Shown here: piece by piece, positions 41,777 to 51,720 of the stretch
Layout: each line of letters begins with the position of its first letter
How positions within the stretch are numbered: the stretch's first letter is position 1
DNA from: Mesostigma viride
Taxonomy: Eukaryota > Streptophyta > Mesostigmatophyceae > Mesostigmatales > Mesostigmataceae
Assembly: GCA_009746045.1 (NCBI GenBank)
Contig: RPFO01002182.1
Coordinates: 1-63,792 of the forward strand
Length of the DNA: 63,792 nt
Direction of reading: 5' to 3'
Translations under genes and position numbers: made by a program
Notes under the pieces: model-generated
Database searches by the model: none
Told to the model about the DNA's origin: nothing
Seen by the model: the letters and a program-made list of their open reading frames with translations, nothing else

Positions 41777-44700
41777 CTAGTGAAGCAGTCCCGTGTACAT
41801 AGTGAGACACCCTGTGGGGACACAGCTTCACATGTAAATAAATCTGGGCAGGGTGCCACCTCTGATCAGCACCAGGGGTGTACTGATGTTCTCATTCCAC
41901 AAGATTGCATGCATGCTGCAGCACAACAATCCCCTCAACTGTCAACAGGTGGAGGGTCCCCAGACAGGGTTGGCTCTGGGAGCCTAGATGCTCTGCTGGG
42001 AGGGTCTGCTGGGTCCTCTGGATCCAAGATGCAGAAGGTGGATGTTGCGTCCTCACACGCAGGGCCCGTCCAGGCGTCTTCCCAGGTGCGTAATCTGGCT
42101 AGGCAACTGAGCTACACGGATGCTGGACGCAGGCTGCACAATATCTTTGGTCACACAGCCATGGCTGAGATGTTTGGTTGGAAGATTGGAGATGAGCCAC
42201 TGAGGGAAGCATGCAGGGCTGCAGCTGAGCAATGTGCTTGTAAGGAGAATGCTGCCAAGAAGCCAAGGTCCCATGCTAGGGAGCCTGCCAGGGAGAAGGG
42301 GGACATCCAGGTAGACGTCCAGCATATCAGGGGCTTATACATTTTGGTGGCAGTGGACAGATTTAGCAGGTACAGGCTGCTCCAGATTCTGCCAGATATG
42401 AAGGGGAATACCCTGCTGCTGGGCTTGCAGACTCTCTTACCAGGCTTTGGGGTGTACAAGACAGTACAGGCTGATATTCAGTTTGAGTGCCTACTGTCAC
42501 AGCAGGAGCAACTGCCATGCAAGCTGCTGGTCACGCCCAGGGAGAGCCATGGACAGCAAGGTGCTGTGGAGAGATCCATCAGGGAGGTCAAGACCGTAGT
42601 GCTGGCAGAACCTAAGGTGCCACTGGTAGCATCTGCTTTGGAGAGGGCAGTGTGGACCAGGCAGGTGGAAGAACAGTTGAACCTCAGAATAAACTACTAT
42701 TATGACGGGGTGGCTGTCAATCCTGTAGCACTGCAGTTTGGGATGCTAGCCCAGGAAGTGGTCCAGGCATGCTTGAGGAAAGCAGACAGGGTGTTTGCTC
42801 AGTTGAGACGCAAGGATAGGGGCTGGAATGTGCTGAGGCCTCAGGTGGGGCTGAAGGTCAGAATGTGGAAGGAGCCATCAATGCAGGGCAAGAGGGGCAA
42901 GTGGCAGAACGGGGTGGTGACCTGTGTGGAAGATGCCAATCGTTCCTGCCTTGTGGCCTTGGAGAGTAATCCCAGGCATGTTTACAGGTTGAGCTGGGCC
43001 AACGTCAAGGAACGCAAGCCACATGCAATCTGGCCTGCAGACGGGCCTGGACCCCAGTGTTGGCTGGAGGGCCAGGTTAAGGACCAGGTAGTTGATGTGC
43101 CTGTCACTGACGTGGGAGGTGGCTATCCCTCTGATGATGATGAGGTGCAGGAGGCAACTGCATCACCTGTGGTGGAGCCAACGGGGGCTGGGCCTGCACC
43201 AGGGTCCAAGAGGCCACTCATGGCAGACATTGTCCGGTCGCTCATGTTCAACAAGCACAAGGATCCCAAGGTATCTAAGTTGACTGAATGGGGTTCTTGC
43301 TGGGCTGCTACCCTAGAAGTGGATACTAACTCAGAGGTGTCTATCATCAGGGTGGAGGATGCTCAGGGCCTGAAGGTGAATAAGGCTGGCTGCAGGGCAG
43401 TGAGTGACTTTACGGGCACTGTAACAATGAAGATCCTAGGGGAAGTGACTGTGCCTATCCTGGGTGTCCCCACTGCGTTCTGTGTGGTGGAAGGGTACCA
43501 GGGGCCTGCCATTTTGGGCCAGAATTTCTTGTGCATGCCAGGAGTGACTCTGTCAGCAGATGAGCTTGCACTAGAAGGTCACGGCAGTTTGCCCCTCCAG
43601 AGATATCACTACTCCAAGGGTCTAGCTGTGGCAGTCAAGGCTGTGAAGGGGCAGCAGAGTGTGGGGCCTGAAGGCAAGGAGCCCATTGCTGAGGACTTGT
43701 TGATCATCCCAACCACCCTAGATCCACGGGACTTGGGGGTGCACAAGTACCAGATTGCTGGTCACAGTCCTATTTCCTGGCACCAGTTGGTAGAGTTGAT
43801 GCAAAGCCCCAAGATGGCTAAGGCATGGATTCTAGGGTTTGTCTCCAGTGGGCATGACTGGATAGTGTCTAACTGTGCTGAGCCTGTGGATGAGTTGCCC
43901 AGGGAGCATCAGTTGCTAAGGCTCTTGTTTGTGCTCAAGCTGAAGGAGATAGACGGTGTGCAGGTGCCACATGTGAGGCCAGTTGTGACTGAGTACCATG
44001 GCACGGGGGAGCTGACAGATGAGGAGTTGTATACGCCTGGGATGCTGCATGATACCTGGAGGATTGTTCTGTGTATATATCTGTCTTTCCTGGTCAAGGG
44101 CATTGCGTACAGCTCTGTGCTGATTGATTTCAAGAGGGCTTTTCTCAAGGGTGATGTGGAGCAGGCCAAGGAGACGTGGCGTGATATCCCTCCCTTCTTT
44201 GTAACAGTGCCCAAGGTGTGGAGAGCAGAGATCAAGTCAAAATATCTCAGAATACTCAAGGGTTTGGAGGGTCTCAGGTCCAGCCCTATCATCTGGAGAA
44301 AGAGCCTGGAAAAGTTTCTGAAAACTCACTGTGGCTTTACTGTGTCTCCAGTTGATCCTTGCTTGTTCCAGAGTACTCATGAAGGGTTGCCTGTGTTTGC
44401 ATCTCTGCATGGAGATGACCTGCACCTTTTAGGGCCTCCTGAGTGGGTGGATTCAGTACTGTCCAAGATCCAGAAGAGGTTTGAGTTAGGAAAGGTCCAG
44501 CACATGAAGCAGGATGAGCCCATGGTGTTTTGTGGAATGCAGGCCACGCTGATCAAGAGGGCAGGTACTTGGTTTATCAAGATGGAGGGTGGCAACAACT
44601 ATCCTCAGCAGATCATTGATGCCCTCCAGCAGCCCATTACCCAGGCCAGGTGTGCCACAATCAGGGGAATGTTGGCTTGGCTAGCTAGCATTTGTGCCCC

Positions 44701-45316
44701 AGATTTGTTGGTGCTGAGTAGGCTCACAGATGCTCAGCTGGTTGAGGTAGGGGCAGAGCAGGTGGTTGAGTCTGTCAGGAGCTCACCTCCACTCATACTG
44801 GCAGCTGTGGACTTGTACAAACCACTCAACATGGTGCTTTTTGTGGACAGTTCCATGGACAGCAGGAAGGTGACGGATGTCAGGGGTAGGGCAGCAGCAC
44901 TCATTACACTACAACAGGAGCACACTTCTCTGGTCAGCTGGTACAGTAGGTTACAGAACAGGGTGACGCCCAGCAGTGACATTGCTGAGTGCAGGGCAAT
45001 ATGTGAGGGGCTACACACTGCTCTTTACCTCAGGGAGTTATTCTACCAGCTCTGTCAGGTAGCTTCCTGTAGCTTGCAGCTGCACACACTGGTCAAGACA
45101 GACAGCATGGGCATGGTGCAGTTTGTGCACAGACAGCTCGCCAGGAGCAGGGATCTGGATTATTTGTTGCTGAAGGAGATGTCTTACCTTGCTCATCTTG
45201 AACATGTGCCTGGTGTTGACAACCCAGCAGACGCCCTCACCAAGCTGGAGAGCAAGGCTGAGCTACAATACCCTGTGCTCAAAGGGCTCATGGACCCCTT
45301 TTCTGGTGGGACTTGA
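41777..45316 (+). CDS. pol: copia-1 pol: integrase, retropepsin-like domain, reverse transcriptase, RNase H
   Basis: About 1,180 codons, in phase with gag across one UGA; no ATG near the start. Integrase: zinc region RRLHNIFGHTAMAEM with CAC near residue 155, D in GDIQVDVQHIRG, D in KTVQADIQFE, E in GAVERSIREVK. Next, around residue 505-605, comes a retropepsin-like unit: EVDTNSEVSII, PILGVPTAFCVVEG, AILGQNFL; the catalytic DTG reads DTN. Polymerase: RLLFVLKLKEID, VLIDFKRAFLKGD, GLEGLRSSPIIWRKSLEKFL, ASLHGDDLHLLG (HGDD replaces YVDD). RNase H: LFVDSSMDS, AECRAICEG, KTDSMGMV, NPADALTK. Usual copia order is protease before integrase; no protease is found between gag and integrase here. Confidence 0.88.
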   Translation, partial: LVKQSRVHSETPCGDTASHVNKSGQGATSDQHQGCTDVLIPQDCMHAAAQQSPQLSTGGGSPDRVGSGSLDALLGGSAGSSGSKMQKVDVASSHAGPVQASSQVRNLARQLSYTDAGRRLHNIFGHTAMAEMFGWKIGDEPLREACRAAAEQCACKENAAKKPRSHAREPAREKGDIQVDVQHIRGLYILVAVDRFSRYRLLQILPDMKGNTLLLGLQTLLPGFGVYKTVQADIQFECLLSQQEQLPCKLLVTPRESHGQQGAVERSIREVKTVVLAEPKVPLVASALERAVWTRQVEEQLNLRINYYYDGVAVNPVALQFGMLAQEVVQACLRKADRVFAQLRRKDRGWNVLRPQVGLKVRMWKEPSMQGKRGKWQNGVVTCVEDANRSCLVALESNPRHVYRLSWANVKERKPHAIWPADGPGPQCWLEGQVKDQVVDVPVTDVGGGYPSDDDEVQEATASPVVEPTGAGPAPGSKRPLMADIVRSLMFNKHKDPKVSKLTEWGSCWAATLEVDTNSEVSIIRVEDAQGLKVNKAGCRAVSDFTGTVTMKILGEVTVPILGVPTAFCVVEGYQGPAILGQNFLCMPGVTLSADELALEGHGSLPLQRYHYSKGLAVAVKAVKGQQSVGPEGKEPIAEDLLIIPTTLDPRDLGVHKYQIAGHSPISWHQLVELMQSPKMAKAWILGFVSSGHDWIVSNCAEPVDELPREHQLLRLLFVLKLKEIDGVQVPHVRPVVTEYHGTGELTDEELYTPGMLHDTWRIVLCIYLSFLVKGIAYSSVLIDFKRAFLKGDVEQAKETWRDIPPFFVTVPKVWRAEIKSKYLRILKGLEGLRSSPIIWRKSLEKFLKTHCGFTVSPVDPCLFQSTHEGLPVFASLHGDDLHLLGPPEWVDSVLSKIQKRFELGKVQHMKQDEPMVFCGMQATLIKRAGTWFIKMEGGNNYPQQIIDALQQPITQARCATIRGMLAWLASICAPDLLVLSRLTDAQLVEVGAEQVVESVRSSPPLILAAVDLYKPLNMVLFVDSSMDSRKVTDVRGRAAALITLQQEHTSLVSWYSRLQNRVTPSSDIAECRAICEGLHTALYLRELFYQLCQVASCSLQLHTLVKTDSMGMVQFVHRQLARSRDLDYLLLKEMSYLAHLEHVPGVDNPADALTKLESKAELQYPVLKGLMDPFSGGT

Positions 45317-46280
45317 AGTCCAGCCTTTGCCAGTTGGTGGCTGACCAGTGCTGTTGTCCCCAGGGGGGAGGGCAACAGGTAGCCTACCTGTCACCAAGCA
45401 GGTAGAAGGCTCAACAGGAGCAAGCTCTTCCTGTAAAGGATTAGCACAGTGGGATGCCTTTGGCCTCGGGCAGTTAGGCCATGACAGGGCAGGCCATGTT
45501 GAGAGTTCTTCCAGGTTGTTTGTATATATCTCTCTTGTTTAGTTTTCTTTAGCTGTGAATAAGTGACAACCTTGGATATTATGGTGTTGTAACCTGACAG
45601 TTGGGCCTTGCTGGTGCAGGCTGGTCCACTGGGAACACTCAACATTGGTTTTGGTGGATATTCTATAATAAAACATAATCATGTTGTATGCCAATCTCTC
45701 TTGTTGTCTGTCATGTGACCAGGTTAAGTTTAACCTGGGGTTCTGGGGTAGGGTTCGATTCCCTAGTTGAGCCACAGCCTGGTATGTATGACTCCTGGGC
45801 TTTAACACCCAGTGATGACATGGGCTCCCCATCAAGCAGTGGCACAGTGGTGTTGAAGTGGTTTCCATTGGTGAACATTTGGATGGATGATGCCTGGAAC
45901 GCTCGGGGCGGGCGCCATGAAACGGGCGCCAGTGATAACTGGGAAGACCAGGAACTCACTGTAATACGTTTCCTGTAGTCAGGGCCTCTCATTCAGATAT
46001 CCAGGATATGTTGCCTAAGGAATATTCAATATCCTCCTTTAAGCCCAAGCCAAGGTACAGTTGCAAAAGAAAGGGTTGGGGATGACCTGCAGGTCAAGTT
46101 AATGATCAGATGGCAGGGTTGAACCATAGATCCCTAAAAGAGGATACCATTAAGGTGGCAAAAGGGGTGCTCATGAGGCTTATTATAAGTCCAGGGTAAC
46201 CAGGTGTCCATTTCACAAGGCAGCAAGGAATGGGTTGGTCATGGTGTGAAGCTTGCAGCTCCAAAACAAGAAAGGGTTGG
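45317..46280 (+). other. copia-1 3' non-coding region and polypurine tract
   Basis: About 960 bases without a supported gene, long for a copia element. Near 45719-45737 CCAGGTTAA/TTAACCTGG forms a 9-bp stem, and at 45750-45767 TAGGGTTCGATTCCCTA has the stem and loop of a tRNA T-arm. AACAAGAAAGGGTTGG (46265-46280) is the probable purine tract before the 3' LTR. Confidence 0.6.
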
Positions 46281-46924
46281 AGTTAGCATATTGGTGATGC
46301 AATATGCTAAGCATATCATACTTGAAGTGGCCTTTCCAACGCCGTGCTAAACGCCTCATTTGGACAAGGAACTTGAGAGTTATCAAGTCCCGAAGTAATG
46401 CCGCCGGACGCTACAGCAGTACCAGGACTAAGGACACGTGAGGGACAGGGCACGTGGCAGTGTTGGGTGAACCATCACACGTTACGTGTCACAGGACCGA
46501 CTGTCACTAGGAGGTACTGTGGTCAATATTGGTTGATGGTACCAAGAATGTCACAGGACTTCAGGACTGGCAGTCCTGCAGGCCTGGGATGGACGGGTAC
46601 TTGTCATGACGGATAAATCCAGAGCGTTACTGTCATTCATGGAAGGACAGACGTCCTGGATTGATGCAACCAAGGAAATTGACAGTGGCAGACCTGCCAA
46701 GGCGTGCAAGGCCTGGCAGCAATGGTGAGACCTAGAAAGGCTCGGACACAGCAGTGGCCAAGAGTCTTTTCCCAACACCGTCCGTGGGTGCTGCCGCCTC
46801 AGGCTAGTGACCACAGGGTAGTGAGGCAACTGTGGTAAAGGTTAAAAGCCGCTGGTTGAAACCATGGCTCCATTCATCACATCTTGGGAAGACCAGAAAC
46901 TCACTGATCCGCGTTCATCTAAAT
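46281..46924 (+). repeat. 3' LTR of copia-1
   Basis: 644 bp, over 99% identical to the 5' LTR. Differences are seen near positions 52, 66 and 70 of the LTR, plus two further ones. Followed by GATGG. Confidence 0.95.
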
Positions 46925-46929
46925 GATGG

Positions 46930-47555
46930 TACGAATTAGGGATTTGTCGGGCGCAGAAGTACGTGCCCGCTTCCTTCAGGGCCTCAGTAGACCCTTATTG
47001 CGTGAAGTAAAGCGCCAGTTCTCTGCCTACCGTTTTACTGACCTGCCCCTCAAGCATGTGCGCCAGCATCTCTTACGAGTAGCAGATTTCTTCACCACGC
47101 CTTCTCTTCCTACCCGTTTCCGTATTAATAATATTAGTCTTACCCCTGAGGAGGAGAACTCCTATGTAGAAGAATTAGATATTTGTGTTACTGACCTTTC
47201 AGCTCTGGATGTCTCTCATATCACATGCTATCATTGTAAGGAAGTAGGTCATCTTAAACGTGAGTGCCCCAAGTTCCTTTCGGGTGCTCCCCCTCATCCC
47301 GACGCTCGCCCTCCTCGTACCCCTCAGCGTGCTCCTATTCGTCCCACTTCAGGACGCATTCCCTCAGCTACCCCTAGTAGGCTGAATGCTGTGCAGACAG
47401 GACCCCCAGGGTTCCCCTATGATAATCAGGCTCCCGCACCCTCTTCGATCCCTCGTGACCCTCCAGCAGTGGCTTTTTCGCCAGGGTCTTCTTCGGGGTT
47501 AGTTCCTATGGATTTGGGGGGGAGGGGGAACAGTAGGCCTGTCAGCCGGGGGTAA
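46930..47555 (+). pseudogene. gag: gypsy gag, C-terminal part with zinc knuckle
   Basis: It resumes after the second GATGG: IRDLSGAEVRARFLQGLSRP, LLREVKRQFSAYRFTDLPLK, then CYHCKEVGHLKREC (CCHC) and a Pro/Arg-rich tail ending PVSRG. The protease frame opens in the +1 frame before this stop, across GGGGGGGAGGGGGAAC. Confidence 0.85.
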
Positions 47556-49428
47556 CCTGGACAGGTCCTCAGATAGTACCCCAGATAATAATTTTTGCCT
47601 GCCTGTTTTTATAACCTCTGTAGGAGCTGAATCATCCCTACCACTACGTGTGCGTCCTCTTATGTTCTTGAATGGTGGTTTAACCGTTCCTCAGACTGTT
47701 GTAGACCCCTTCTTGCATGCTGATGAACTCTTGAATGTCTCTGTGTTAGTGGATAGCGGTGCGGCTAGCTCCTTTGTGAGCGAGGCCCTAGTTAGGCGTT
47801 TAGGACTAGTCCCTATCCCTCACACAAAAACGGTCACTGTCCATTATGCTGACGGTCGCACCAGTCATTCCCCGGGTACGGTGTCCCTTCCCCTGGTCAT
47901 ACAAGGACGTACGGTCAACCTGACGGCCACTATAGGCCCTATCACTACAGCTGATGTATTACTAGGATTAGATTGGCACCAGGATAATAAGATTACTATT
48001 AATTATGATACTATGGTCATTTGGTTTCCAGATAGCTCTTACTGGGTACCGGAACGTCATTATAGATTAGAAAATTTATCCTTGGTAGATATTACTCCTC
48101 CTACACCTGTTGATCCTCCTGTGAGACCTATACCTGAAGTATTAATGTCCAATGACGAATTGCGATCTGAACTAAAGGAATATGGATACCTATTATGTAT
48201 GTTCCTTCAGTTAGAAGTACAAGAGATACCTATCACTAATAATAGTGTGGATATAGATGTAAACACAGTGGATACAATAGGAGTGGGATTTACTGAAAAT
48301 GAAATAGTAAGATACATGGCTGTGATAGATTCCTCAAAAGTGTTTGAAGAAAAGACCCCTTCTTATCCTCCTCCTCGTTCTGTTTTACACCGTGTAGTTA
48401 TCAAGGACGGTGCAGTTCCTACGCACTCTCCGATGTATAGAATGGGCCCTACCGAATTAAAGGAACTAAAACAGATTTTAGTGTCACTATTAGAAGCAGG
48501 ATTGATAGAGCCTAGTAACTCCCCCTACTCCGCTGGTGTCCTGTTAGTTCCTAAGCCAAATGGCAAGTTTCGCCTAGTTACTGATTATAGGAAGTTAAAC
48601 GATATTACTGTGAAGTCTAAATACCCTCTACCTCGTATTGATGATATATTTAATAAGGTTAAAGGTTCTACCTGTTTCACAGTACTAGATTGTGCGGATG
48701 GTTTTTGGCAACTACGCATAGCTCCTGAGGATTGCCACAAAACCGCCTTTGCTACTCCTTTTGGGCATTACCAGTTTAGAGTAGCGGCTATGGGACTCTG
48801 TAACTCTCCTGCCTCTTTCCAAATGTTAATGAATGAAGTGCTTAGACCGGTTATGGGAAATTCTCACCTTCCTCAAGTGTCCTCTGATTTAAAGGATCCT
48901 TCCTTCTCCTCTGTTTCTTTATCTGAGCATGACCGTTCTTGTGCTCAAGCTTACTTAGATGATATCCTTATTTATTCTCCTGATTTTGAAACGCACCTAC
49001 GTGATTTAAAGAAAGTATTAGAAATAATGGCTGAAAATTCTTTATGCGCGCGCCGTGCTAAAGTTCGTTCGGGTAGGAGTGTCCCATTTTTAGGGCACGT
49101 TCTGTCAGATGCCGGGGTTGCTACCGACCCGGATAAAACTAAGTCAATTCAGGAATGGCCTACCCCTACCCCTAATGTACGTAGTTTTCTAGGAATCGCT
49201 TCTTACTATAGGCGTTTTATCCCGCGTTTCGCAACTATAGCAGCCCCTATTAATCATCTATTAAAGAAGGATATCCCCTTTGTTTGGAGTAGTGAATGTC
49301 AGTCGGCTTTTCAGTGTCTAAAATCCCTACTCCTCTCCCCTCCCGTACTCATCCTACCGGATACTACTAAACCCTTTGTTGTAGCTACAGATGCTAGCAA
49401 GGTAGCTATAGGGGGCGTCCTTCTTTAA
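47556..49428 (+). pseudogene. pol: gypsy protease and reverse transcriptase, truncated in RNase H
   Basis: The frame is already open before 47650 (FITSVGAESSLPLRVRPLMF). Protease: VSVLVDSGAASSFVSEALV and ADVLLGLDWH, a normal DSGA retropepsin. Polymerase: GLIEPSNSPYSAGVLLVPKP, FRLVTDYRKLND, FTVLDCADGFWQL, ATPFGHYQFRVAAMGLCNSP and AYLDDILIYS (motif C). RNase H starts (VVATDASKVAIGGVLL) but stops at 49428. The next codons (VDNIVPDALSRRADY) belong to the RNase H end, so several hundred bases are deleted at 49428-49435. Confidence 0.92.
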
Positions 49429-49654
49429 AAGGGTGTAGATAACATAGTACCAGATGCACTCTCCCGTCGTGCAGATTACTCCTTTTTCGAGGACCTTGAT
49501 GTTCTCAATACTACTCTAGTTCCTACTACTATGGGTGTAACCCCTTATGGTCAACTACCTGACGATGAATCCTATGCCTACCTCTTTCATACAGCTGTTC
49601 GCATGCCTGATCTCCTTTCTCACGTAGGACTCTCTCTCCCGTGTGAGGCCCTTC
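49429..49654 (+). pseudogene. gypsy RNase H end and linker after a deletion
   Basis: VDNIVPDALSRR is the normal end of gypsy RNase H, then EDLDVLNTTLVPTTMGVTPY leads towards integrase. Cut at CCTTC (49650-49654) by copia-2; resumes at 57332. Confidence 0.75.
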
Positions 49655-49794
49655 AGTTAGTCTCCATGCTTTGCTGTAGACTAAGTCTCAAAGGCCTTGT
49701 GAATACAATGTATGAATAAGCCTTGTAAACCTACGTTGGTATGTGAATATAAATACCACGTGGGCTATGCAGATAGGAATGCACTAGTCGAGTC

Positions 49795-50817
49795 CAGTGT
49801 TTTTTTTAAGGTTTTCGTTACTAGTGGCGCTAGGCCACTTGTGGCGTTTCGAACTATGAAAACTTCAGTTTACTCGGCCAATGTGTGGCTTTAAGCCAAT
49901 TAAAATTGGGCTTGGCACGGCCACGTGTGGCGGGCTGGCTTTTGGTGCAGCAAATGACCCTACCGGCAGCGGGGTCAGCGCGGCGCGGCGCCGTACTGGC
50001 ATTCCGAGTTCAAAGTAGTTCAGAAAAGTATGTTTAATTATCTTAAGTTCAAACTAGTAGAATTTAGTATAATCATTCACGCCTTAAGTTGGGTTCACGC
50101 CTCAAGTTGGGTTGACCAAAAACCACGAACCCAACTTAAGGCGTGAATGCCTGTACACAAGGCGGGCGAGCGTCTCCGTCTCAGGCATCGGCGCCGGGCG
50201 TAAGATCTTACTTGGTAAATTAACAACAACGAATACTACTACAGCCACATTAACAAAACGATTACTGTACTGTAGTGCCGAAAGTCGAAACACATTAGGT
50301 AGTAAATGCAGTAGGTACAGTACTGTACAGTATGGCTGGCGAGTGACTGAGGCGCCAGCCGCCAGGCCGCCAGCCAGCTGAAGCCTGAAAAGTGAAAATG
50401 CACACAAGCTGCTGTCTGCACAGTGCACTCTGGTCTCTGGCAGCGGGCCACTTGCCACTTGGCACTTGGCCGGGCTCTACGTACATGCACTATGCAGTCA
50501 GTAAGTCAGTCAGTGTGGGCGGTTCCGCAGTAAGTCAGTCAGTCATAGTAGTACGCATAGTAGTTCTAGTACTAGGGAGGCTTGTGGCGGAACGCCGGCC
50601 GGAAGACCGGCTGACACCGCCAATTGTGGCGTAACCTGTACTAGAGTGAACTTCAAGCACGGCCACCCTGTGGCGAAACGAAACTATAAAGTAGAACAGC
50701 ACGGCCAAATTGTGGCTTCTTGGGTGCCCTGTCAAAGTGGGTGGCACCGCCACATTTTGCCAAAAAAAGTGCCACACCGCCACATTTGGCGGCATATCGC
50801 CACTAAAAAAAACACTG
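49795..50817. mobile_element. non-autonomous hAT-like DNA element
   Basis: Terminal inverted repeats are CAGTGTTTTTTTTA (14 bp, perfect), with an 8-bp target duplication GTCGAGTC (49787-49794 and 50818-50825). Length is 1023 bp. No transposase is present. Many GTGGC/GCCAC motifs lie near both ends (for example GCCACTTGTGGC and CCGCCACATTTGGCGG), likely subterminal binding sites. 8-bp duplications and a CAGTG end fit the hAT superfamily. Confidence 0.88.
50074..50149. repeat. 23-bp perfect palindromic arms inside the hAT-like element
   Basis: CATTCACGCCTTAAGTTG... at 50074-50096 is perfectly complementary to 50127-50149. The 30-base loop contains a third, partial copy (CGCCTCAAGTTGGGTT). Confidence 0.9.
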
Positions 50818-51189
50818 GTCGAGTCGCATACGTTTCCCTAGATAGGTACTTTGGGTACTGGGGTACGTGACAGATGTCAGTACCCAGTATACGTAGTGTC
50901 CTGTCATTGGACGGTACTAGAGTATCCTAGATAGGGACCGTACTGCAGCGTGCATTGATCTGTGATCACACGATGCAGTGACTAGACTGCTACCTGTCAT
51001 CGTGCGGCCTCGGGCCAACGGTCTGCACCCAACGGTCACTGGCGGCGCAGCCAGTGAGAGGAACGTTGATAAAGGGTAAACCTATTTTCTAATGAACCAA
51101 GCAATTCATTGCTCACAGCATACAGTGTTCTCAAGCAATATATCACGTCGTTCATTTCTCATTCCTAACTTGAATTTTATAAACGCTCT

Positions 51190-51720
51190 TCAGCAACATC
51201 AAACTCAACAACGGTTCAAACCGGCACTGGAAAAAAAAAAAAAAGAAAAGAAAAGAGAAAAAGAAACTATATCTTGGGGACGACGATGATGATCAGCGTC
51301 GTCCGCCAGACAACAGGGCACCGGCTGATGTCGGTGCGCCTGCATGCAATAACAACAAAACAAAAAGAAGACAAAGAAAAAGAAAACAAAAGAACAACCA
51401 TGACAATACCAGCCAGGTGGAGGGTCCGGCTGCCGCGAGGCAGTCCGAACAACCCCCCTCCCCTGTGCGCCAGCCGGTGGCGGAGCCGGTTCCCCTACGG
51501 GGCACCGACCAACCCTCTTCCCCGGCGGCTGCGACAGCAGCACCCACTGCTGGAGCAGCCATGGCGGCGGCAATGCGGCAGGAAAACAAACCCCCAGGAG
51601 GCACCGGCCCCGCGCCGGCCCCTGGGGCTTCCAGCGTAAGCAAGTCCGTTGCTTTCTTTCCTCATGCATGCTCTGATATAATGCTCAAGAGCGGTGGCTA
51701 TCTTTTCAACATATCATAAC
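51190..51720 (+). pseudogene. copia-2 gag N-terminal region
   Basis: A frame open through 51719 has KRRQRKRKQKNNHDN, then SEQPPSPVRQPVAEPVPLRG and AATAAPTAGAAMAAAMRQEN, with no good ATG (GTG at 51417). It looks like the disordered, basic start of a gag protein, comparable in position to ORF1/ORF2 of copia-1. Confidence 0.45.

Larger units (their letters stand above)
38751..46924 (+). mobile_element. copia-1, complete copia-like element with atypical features
   Basis: Two 644-bp LTRs (38751-39394 and 46281-46924) differ at about five positions. Target GATGG flanks it (38746-38750 and 46925-46929), and the gypsy gag frame is continuous once it and one target copy are ignored. Ends are AGTTAG...CTAAAT, not TG...CA. 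Internal order: ORF1, ORF2, gag with zinc knuckle, integrase, retropepsin-like domain, polymerase, RNase H. Confidence 0.95.
49655..51170 (+). repeat. 5' LTR of copia-2, interrupted by a hAT-like element
   Basis: 49655-49794 and 50826-51170 are LTR. The 3' LTR preserves the empty site with a single GTCGAGTC. After the LTR comes TGAATTTTATAAACGC, with no TGG start for a usual primer site. Confidence 0.93.

Noticed and set aside
45740-45790. Intact tRNA gene in the copia-1 3' region
   Set aside because: Only a T-arm-like hairpin is present; no D-arm, anticodon arm or acceptor pairing at the right distances.
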